Shown here one piece after another: positions 59,962 through 64,000 of a stretch of 64,000 nucleotides of DNA. Origin of the DNA: G963665495 sp963665495. GTDB taxonomy: Bacteria; Desulfobacterota; Desulfovibrionia; Desulfovibrionales; Desulfovibrionaceae. The notes beneath the pieces are model-generated. The model saw only the letters and a program-made list of their open reading frames with translations, made no database searches and was not told the origin of the DNA. The stretch covers positions 5,084,001-5,148,000 of the forward strand of contig OY762289.1 of assembly GCA_963665495.1 (NCBI GenBank), written 5' to 3'. The stretch's first letter is position 1. The number at the start of each line of letters is the position of its first letter. Both the position numbers and the translations under genes were made by a program.

Positions 59962-61773
59962 CTATTTTCCCGCACTGAGAGCCGTAATCAGGCTGGTCAG
60001 TTCTCTGGAAAAATCGTGCAGTTCTTCCATGGCCCTTTGGGATTGCAGCATGGCCTCGGCCGCATCCACGGCCATTTTATACACGTCTTCACTGGCCCGG
60101 CTGATTTGTTCGGTGGCCGCGGACTGTTCTTCCGCGGCGGTGGCGATGGCGCCGACCTGGTCCGTGGTCGAGGTGGACAAGGCGACGATTTCCGACAGGA
60201 TGGAGCCGGAGCGTTCGGCGTTTTGCACCGCGTTGTCCACCAGCGCGAGGGCTTTGTCCATGGCGTCCGTGCTGTCCGTGGCGCCGCGCTGGATGGAGTT
60301 GATGCCTTCGCCTACTTCCTTTGTGGCGGACATGGTTTTTTCCGCGAGTTTGCGTACCTCGTCGGCCACCACGGCGAAACCGCGACCGGCTTCTCCGGCC
60401 CGTGCCGCTTCTATGGCGGCGTTCAGCGCGAGCAGGTTGGTCTGATCCGCGATGTCGTTGATGACGTCGATGATCCGTCCGATGTTCTGCGCGTTTCCAT
60501 TAAGCGTATCCAAAATGCCCTTTAACGTCCGGGTCTGGTCCTTGACCTGCTCGATGGCCCGTATGGATGCACGTACGACATCTGAACCATCCGCGGCCTT
60601 GTTTCGGGCGCTTTCGGCCTGGGTGCTGGTATCAGCGGAATTATGCGCCACTTCCAGCACGGTGGTGTTCATTTGTTCGATGGCTGTGGCAACTTCCGAA
60701 GCCTTCCCCTTTTGCGCGTCCGAAAGACCGTTGGTCTGGCCGATAAGTTTAGTCAGAGTGGCGATGGTCTCGGACAGGCGGGTGACGATGGCATCCAGAT
60801 GCGCGGCGGCGCTTTGTTGTCCTTCGGTCCGGGCGCATTCGGCCTGTTGTTTGGCCTGCTCCGCTTCCAGTTTCGCCTTGCAGGCCGCCTCGCAGTGTTC
60901 TTCGGCTTCCCTGGCCTTGACGTCGGCATGGGAGATTTTTTCTTTCAGGGCAGAGACCATGGCTTGCAAGGATTTGCTCAGACCGCCTACCTCGTCTCGC
61001 GAGTGGATCTGCACGGCGGCGTCAAGGTCGCCCTCGGCCATTTTCTCCGCCTGTTTCGAAAGCATGATGATGGGGGCTGCCAGTTTTCGGCCAAGGATAA
61101 AAGAGAGAAAAGAGGCGATGATCACACCGGCCAGACAGATGAGCACCACCGTACGGGTTGTCTGCGCGGAAAGCGCGTTGATGGCGTCGGAGGCTGCGGC
61201 GACGCGTTCCTGCACGTCGGTCAGATAATTTCCCGTGCCCACGCTCCAGTCATAGGGAGCAAATTTTTTGGTGTAGCCCCGCTTGGGAGAAGCTACGCTT
61301 TCGCCTTTTTTGGGGAACCAGTAGTCCGTAAAACCGCCGCCTGCCTGCGCCGCTTGCAGCAGCCCTTTGATGAAATAATTTCCTTTCTTGTCCCGGGAAT
61401 CCAGGCGGTTTTTTCCTTCCGCATCCTTGCCCAGCAATACGACATTGTTGCCTTCCATGTCGTCAATCCAATAATAGCCCTCCGGACCGTAGCGAAGCTC
61501 CCGGACAAGGTCGGCGGCAAGTTGTCTGGCCTGCTCCGGCTTCATCTCGCCTTTTTCACCCATGTCCTGCAGGGTGCGTATCAAACTGATGGCGGTATCC
61601 ACTTGATATTGCGCCAGCATGTCGAAATCTTTCCGCAGGGCCGCGTCCAATGAGTCCAGACTGAGCTTTTGCATCTTTTCGAATGTCATGAAAAATGTGG
61701 CGCAGAGTATGGCGCCAAGCAACAGGCAGAGGGATCCACAGAGTGCGAAGATTTTGATTTTGATACTTTTCAT
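59962..61773 (-). CDS. Methyl-accepting chemotaxis protein with single Cache sensor
   Basis: 603 residues from the ATG at 61773 (TTTGGAG upstream; the frame is open to 61812). A membrane helix (KIFALCGSLCLLLGAILCAT) is followed by a single-Cache (sCache_2-like) periplasmic domain (~45-195: LRYGPEGYYWIDDMEGNNVV, GGGFTDYWFPKKGES, FAPYDWSVGTGNYL), a second helix (VVLICLAGVIIASFLSFIL), HAMP, a Glu/Ala/Lys coiled coil and the signalling domain with INDIADQTNLLALNAAIEAA. Convergent with cheV. Confidence 0.95.
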   Translation of the reverse strand: MKSIKIKIFALCGSLCLLLGAILCATFFMTFEKMQKLSLDSLDAALRKDFDMLAQYQVDTAISLIRTLQDMGEKGEMKPEQARQLAADLVRELRYGPEGYYWIDDMEGNNVVLLGKDAEGKNRLDSRDKKGNYFIKGLLQAAQAGGGFTDYWFPKKGESVASPKRGYTKKFAPYDWSVGTGNYLTDVQERVAAASDAINALSAQTTRTVVLICLAGVIIASFLSFILGRKLAAPIIMLSKQAEKMAEGDLDAAVQIHSRDEVGGLSKSLQAMVSALKEKISHADVKAREAEEHCEAACKAKLEAEQAKQQAECARTEGQQSAAAHLDAIVTRLSETIATLTKLIGQTNGLSDAQKGKASEVATAIEQMNTTVLEVAHNSADTSTQAESARNKAADGSDVVRASIRAIEQVKDQTRTLKGILDTLNGNAQNIGRIIDVINDIADQTNLLALNAAIEAARAGEAGRGFAVVADEVRKLAEKTMSATKEVGEGINSIQRGATDSTDAMDKALALVDNAVQNAERSGSILSEIVALSTSTTDQVGAIATAAEEQSAATEQISRASEDVYKMAVDAAEAMLQSQRAMEELHDFSRELTSLITALSAGK

Positions 61774-62223
61774 AAAAACTCCAAATCTGATGATTTCATC
61801 CGGCATCTCCATTTTTGTTTAGGAATAGAAGGCCGCTGGCTGCCGAATCACGTGGATTTTACCCATAGGTACGTTGACAAAAATATAAAACATCCTAGTG
61901 CGATTTTTCAGACAATTACGTACGCTTTTTAGGACTGTAGCTGCCGGAACTACATTATTAATGAAATAATGATATAGTCCCGTGCCCTAATAATTCATAT
62001 TCTCAAAAAAACAGATAGGATGGTTGAAGTTTAATATGCAATAAGCATGCAATAAATTATGATGGGAAGGCTATAAAAATTGATGGCTAAGATTAAATAT
62101 GTATATAAGTAAAATAAGATAATTATATGGTTAATAAATGGATAAAAAGTGTTTATTGCGGGATGTCTTCCGGAGGCGGCGAAAGCAGCGGGTTTTGGCT
62201 GCATGAGAGGAGCAGTTGAGCTG
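61774..62223. other. AT-rich intergenic region
   Basis: About 450 bases between the chemoreceptor start and the hypE terminator, AT-rich with no supported gene, repeat or RNA. It holds the promoter of the minus-strand chemoreceptor. Confidence 0.5.
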
Positions 62224-62256
62224 AAAAAAGCCCCCGTTGCTGGAAGCAACGGGGGC
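62224..62256 (-). terminator. Rho-independent terminator of the hyp genes
   Basis: On the minus strand GCCCCCGTTGC and GCAACGGGGGC form a perfect 11-pair stem (62230-62240 and 62246-62256) followed by six T. It lies 43 bases beyond the hypE stop. Confidence 0.92.
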
Positions 62257-62276
62257 GGAGTCGAGGAAGTGTGAGC

Positions 62277-62296
62277 CTTGTTTCAAGGCGAAAATG
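62277..62296. repeat. 20-base sequence shared with 35909-35928
   Basis: CTTGTTTCAAGGCGAAAATG is identical at 35909-35928 and here, and the bases just before are partly alike (AGGAAG...). Both sites are non-coding; here it abuts the hypE stop. CTTG/CAAG makes a tiny stem at its head. Confidence 0.5.
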
Positions 62297-62298
62297 CG

Positions 62299-63330
62299 CT
62301 AACAGATACGCGGCAATTGCTCGCCTTCTAGCATGTGCAGCAGCCGGTGCCCTCCCAGGCGCGTCCGCAGCACAACCTGGCCGGGCTTACCCGGACCTTT
62401 GTCCGCGGGGTCCTGAACCTGTCCTATCACCACCGCGTCCGCGGCCAGGGGATCGGACTTGCAGACAGCCAGAGCGGCTTCGGCTTTTTCCTGGGGCAGA
62501 ATGCAGATCAGCTTGCCCTCATTGGCCAGGTACAGGGGGTCCAGTCCGAGAAAGGAGCAGCCGTCTGTGACGCTTTTACGTACGGGCAAGCTGGACTCCT
62601 CCAGATGGATGACCACGCCGGATTGTTCGGCGATTTCGTTGAGGGTGGTGGCCAGTCCGCCCCGAGTCGGATCGCGCAGGACGTGGATATCGCCTACTTC
62701 CAGCAACAGCCGTTCGACAAGTTTGTTGAGGGCGGCGGAGTCGCTCTGGATGTCACTGGCGAAGTTCAGCCCTTCGCGGGTGGAAAGGATGGTCAGTCCG
62801 TGGTCGCCCATGGTGCCGCTGACCAGGACGACGTCGCCCGGCCTGGCGCCTGAGCCTGTCGGGGCCGGATCCAGGAGAATTTCACCGATGCCGGTGGTGT
62901 TGATGAAGAGCTTATCCACCGCGCCCTTGGGCACGACCTTGGTGTCGCCGGTGACGATGCAGACCCCGGCGTGTTGCGCGGCCTGGGCCATGGAAGCCAC
63001 CACCCGTTCGAGGTCCGCGAAGGGAAAGCCCTCTTCGATGATAAAGCCGCAGCTCAGATAACGCGGCCGCGCGCCGAGCATGGCCACGTCGTTGACCGTG
63101 CCGTGTACGGCCAGGGACCCGATATCGCCGCCGGGAAAAAAGATCGGGTCCACGGTATAGGAATCTGTGCTCATGGCCAGCGGGCCGGAAAGCTCCAGAC
63201 GCGCCGCGTCGTCTCCCGCGGCAAGGATGGGATTGTCGAAATGTCTGACGAACAGGCTGTTGATCAGCCTGTGCGAGGCGCGGCCGCCGCTACCGTAGTC
63301 CAGCAGTACGCGCGTATCGGATATATCCAT
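62299..63330 (-). CDS. hypE: Hydrogenase maturation protein HypE
   Basis: 343 residues from the ATG at 63330 (GGAGG upstream). An AIRS-type ATPase that, with HypF, turns a carbamoyl group on its C-terminal cysteine into the cyanide ligand of [NiFe]-hydrogenase. Motifs: LLDYGSGGRASHRLINSLF, AMSTDSYTVDPIFFPGGDIG, VNDVAMLGARP, VTGDTKVV, LRDPTRGGLATTLNEIA, and the diagnostic C-terminus LPRIC. It starts two bases after the hypD stop. Since the hydrogenase in this window is [FeFe]-type, [NiFe]-hydrogenase genes must be elsewhere. Confidence 0.97.
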   Translation of the reverse strand: MDISDTRVLLDYGSGGRASHRLINSLFVRHFDNPILAAGDDAARLELSGPLAMSTDSYTVDPIFFPGGDIGSLAVHGTVNDVAMLGARPRYLSCGFIIEEGFPFADLERVVASMAQAAQHAGVCIVTGDTKVVPKGAVDKLFINTTGIGEILLDPAPTGSGARPGDVVLVSGTMGDHGLTILSTREGLNFASDIQSDSAALNKLVERLLLEVGDIHVLRDPTRGGLATTLNEIAEQSGVVIHLEESSLPVRKSVTDGCSFLGLDPLYLANEGKLICILPQEKAEAALAVCKSDPLAADAVVIGQVQDPADKGPGKPGQVVLRTRLGGHRLLHMLEGEQLPRIC

Positions 63331-63332
63331 TA

Positions 63333-64000
63333 TCAGGCCTCCAGATGATATTTGAAATAGGCGGCGCAGCTGCCTTCCGTGGAAACCATGCACGGCCCAA
63401 CCGGGCTGGCCGGCGTACAGGCTTTTTTGAACAGCGGGCACTGATCCGGACGCATTTTGCCCTTGAGCACCTCGCCGCAGCGGCAGCCGGGCAGGGGGGA
63501 TGCTTCCGGCACGCTGATTTCCAAAGCCTGCAGCGCGTCGAACTGCGCGTATTGCGGCGTGAAAACCAGTCCGCTGCCGGGAATTTTGCCCAGGCCGCGC
63601 CAGAGCGCGTCCGCGGGTTGAAAGACTTCGTACATTATCTCCCGGGCTTTGGCGTTGCCCGTGTCGGAAACGGCGCGCGTATAGGCGTTGACCAGACCGG
63701 GTTTGCCGTCGCGGAGCTGCTCGGTGACTTCCAGCAGGGCACGCAGGATATCCAGGGGCTCAAAGCCGGTAACCACCGCGGGGGTGTTGTATTCGTCGGG
63801 CAGAAAGCGGTAGGGCTCCAGCCCTATGACCGTGGAAACATGCCCCGGCAACAGGAAGGCATCCACTTCGGTGTCGGCATCATTGAGAAGAACGCGCAGC
63901 GCCGGCGGCACGAGCTTGTGGAAGGAGAGCACGAAAAAGTTGCTCAGTCCCTGCTGGCTGGCCATTTTGATGGTGGCGGCAATGGTGGGGGCCGTGGTTT
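63333..64000 (-). CDS. hypD: Hydrogenase maturation protein HypD, 5' end outside window
   Basis: The C-terminal ~222 residues of HypD; the frame is open to the right edge (TTAPTIAATIKMASQ before the first internal Met). HypD is the [4Fe-4S] scaffold on which Fe(CN)2CO is built. Family motifs include FFVLSFHKLVPPALRVLLND, DAFLLPGHVSTVIG, PAVVTGFEPLDIL and the C-terminal cysteine group PGCRCGEVLKGKMRPDQCPL, FKKACTPASPVGPCMVSTEG. It is followed by hypE after two bases. Confidence 0.96.
   Translation of the reverse strand, partial: TTAPTIAATIKMASQQGLSNFFVLSFHKLVPPALRVLLNDADTEVDAFLLPGHVSTVIGLEPYRFLPDEYNTPAVVTGFEPLDILRALLEVTEQLRDGKPGLVNAYTRAVSDTGNAKAREIMYEVFQPADALWRGLGKIPGSGLVFTPQYAQFDALQALEISVPEASPLPGCRCGEVLKGKMRPDQCPLFKKACTPASPVGPCMVSTEGSCAAYFKYHLEA

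Noticed and set aside
1..64000. tRNA, rRNA, prophage, insertion sequence or integrase
   Set aside because: I saw no tRNA-like cloverleaf with a T-loop motif, no rRNA segments and no transposase or integrase reading frame in the window.

Overview
The window reads as a chromosomal segment of a sulfate-reducing deltaproteobacterium of the Desulfovibrionaceae type. The main reasons are a complete hndABCD operon (the four-subunit [FeFe]-hydrogenase first known from Desulfovibrio), hypD/hypE, many large sensory proteins, and intergenic palindromes next to GC-rich coding DNA with AT-rich gaps. The assignment is by gene content only; no rRNA or tRNA gene was seen.

Layout. 1-10 kb: the 5' part of a type VI secretion vgrG, gmhA (LPS heptose), a lipoprotein fusing two OmpA domains to an L,D-transpeptidase, a Fic-like protein lacking the catalytic His, and a coupled pair of membrane protein plus AsmA-like protein. 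10-15.3 kb: a very large hybrid histidine kinase and a lipoprotein beta-propeller. 15.3-25.6 kb: a 2-aminoethylphosphonate (AEP) island with a MocR regulator, phnW, a pbfA-like lyase gene, phnX, an FbpABC-type AEP transporter and a GntR/HutC regulator. Together these would import AEP (and probably 1-hydroxy-AEP), convert it to phosphonoacetaldehyde and release phosphate. 25.8-30.5 kb: an NCS2 permease with an extra C-terminal domain, an orphan phnM, a broken BCCT transporter and a 31-residue membrane microprotein.

30.5-36.1 kb is an accessory-looking stretch: an orphan PD-(D/E)XK-like protein, a secreted Ntn-hydrolase fused to a six-repeat propeller, a secreted eight-repeat propeller with a C-terminal anchor, and 0.7 kb of AT-rich non-coding DNA. 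36.1-41.0 kb: a histidine kinase, an HD-domain protein and a ribBA with an altered GTP cyclohydrolase II half. 41.0-46.8 kb: a 1.1 kb gap, the hnd operon, then an array of strong hairpins. 46.8-53.7 kb: an HD-GYP response regulator coupled to a TIGR01777 oxidoreductase, a SLOG protein, a cyclophilin, and a Ser/Thr kinase coupled to an HDOD protein. 54.7-61.8 kb: two chemoreceptors, a dihydrouridine synthase coupled to ispH, and cheV. 62.3-64 kb: hypE and the 3' part of hypD.

The most coherent functional unit is the AEP island. The least explained items are the Ntn-hydrolase/propeller protein, the NCS2-phnM-BCCT-microprotein cluster, the hairpin array after hndD, and the covarying 32-nt palindromes found 3' of three genes.
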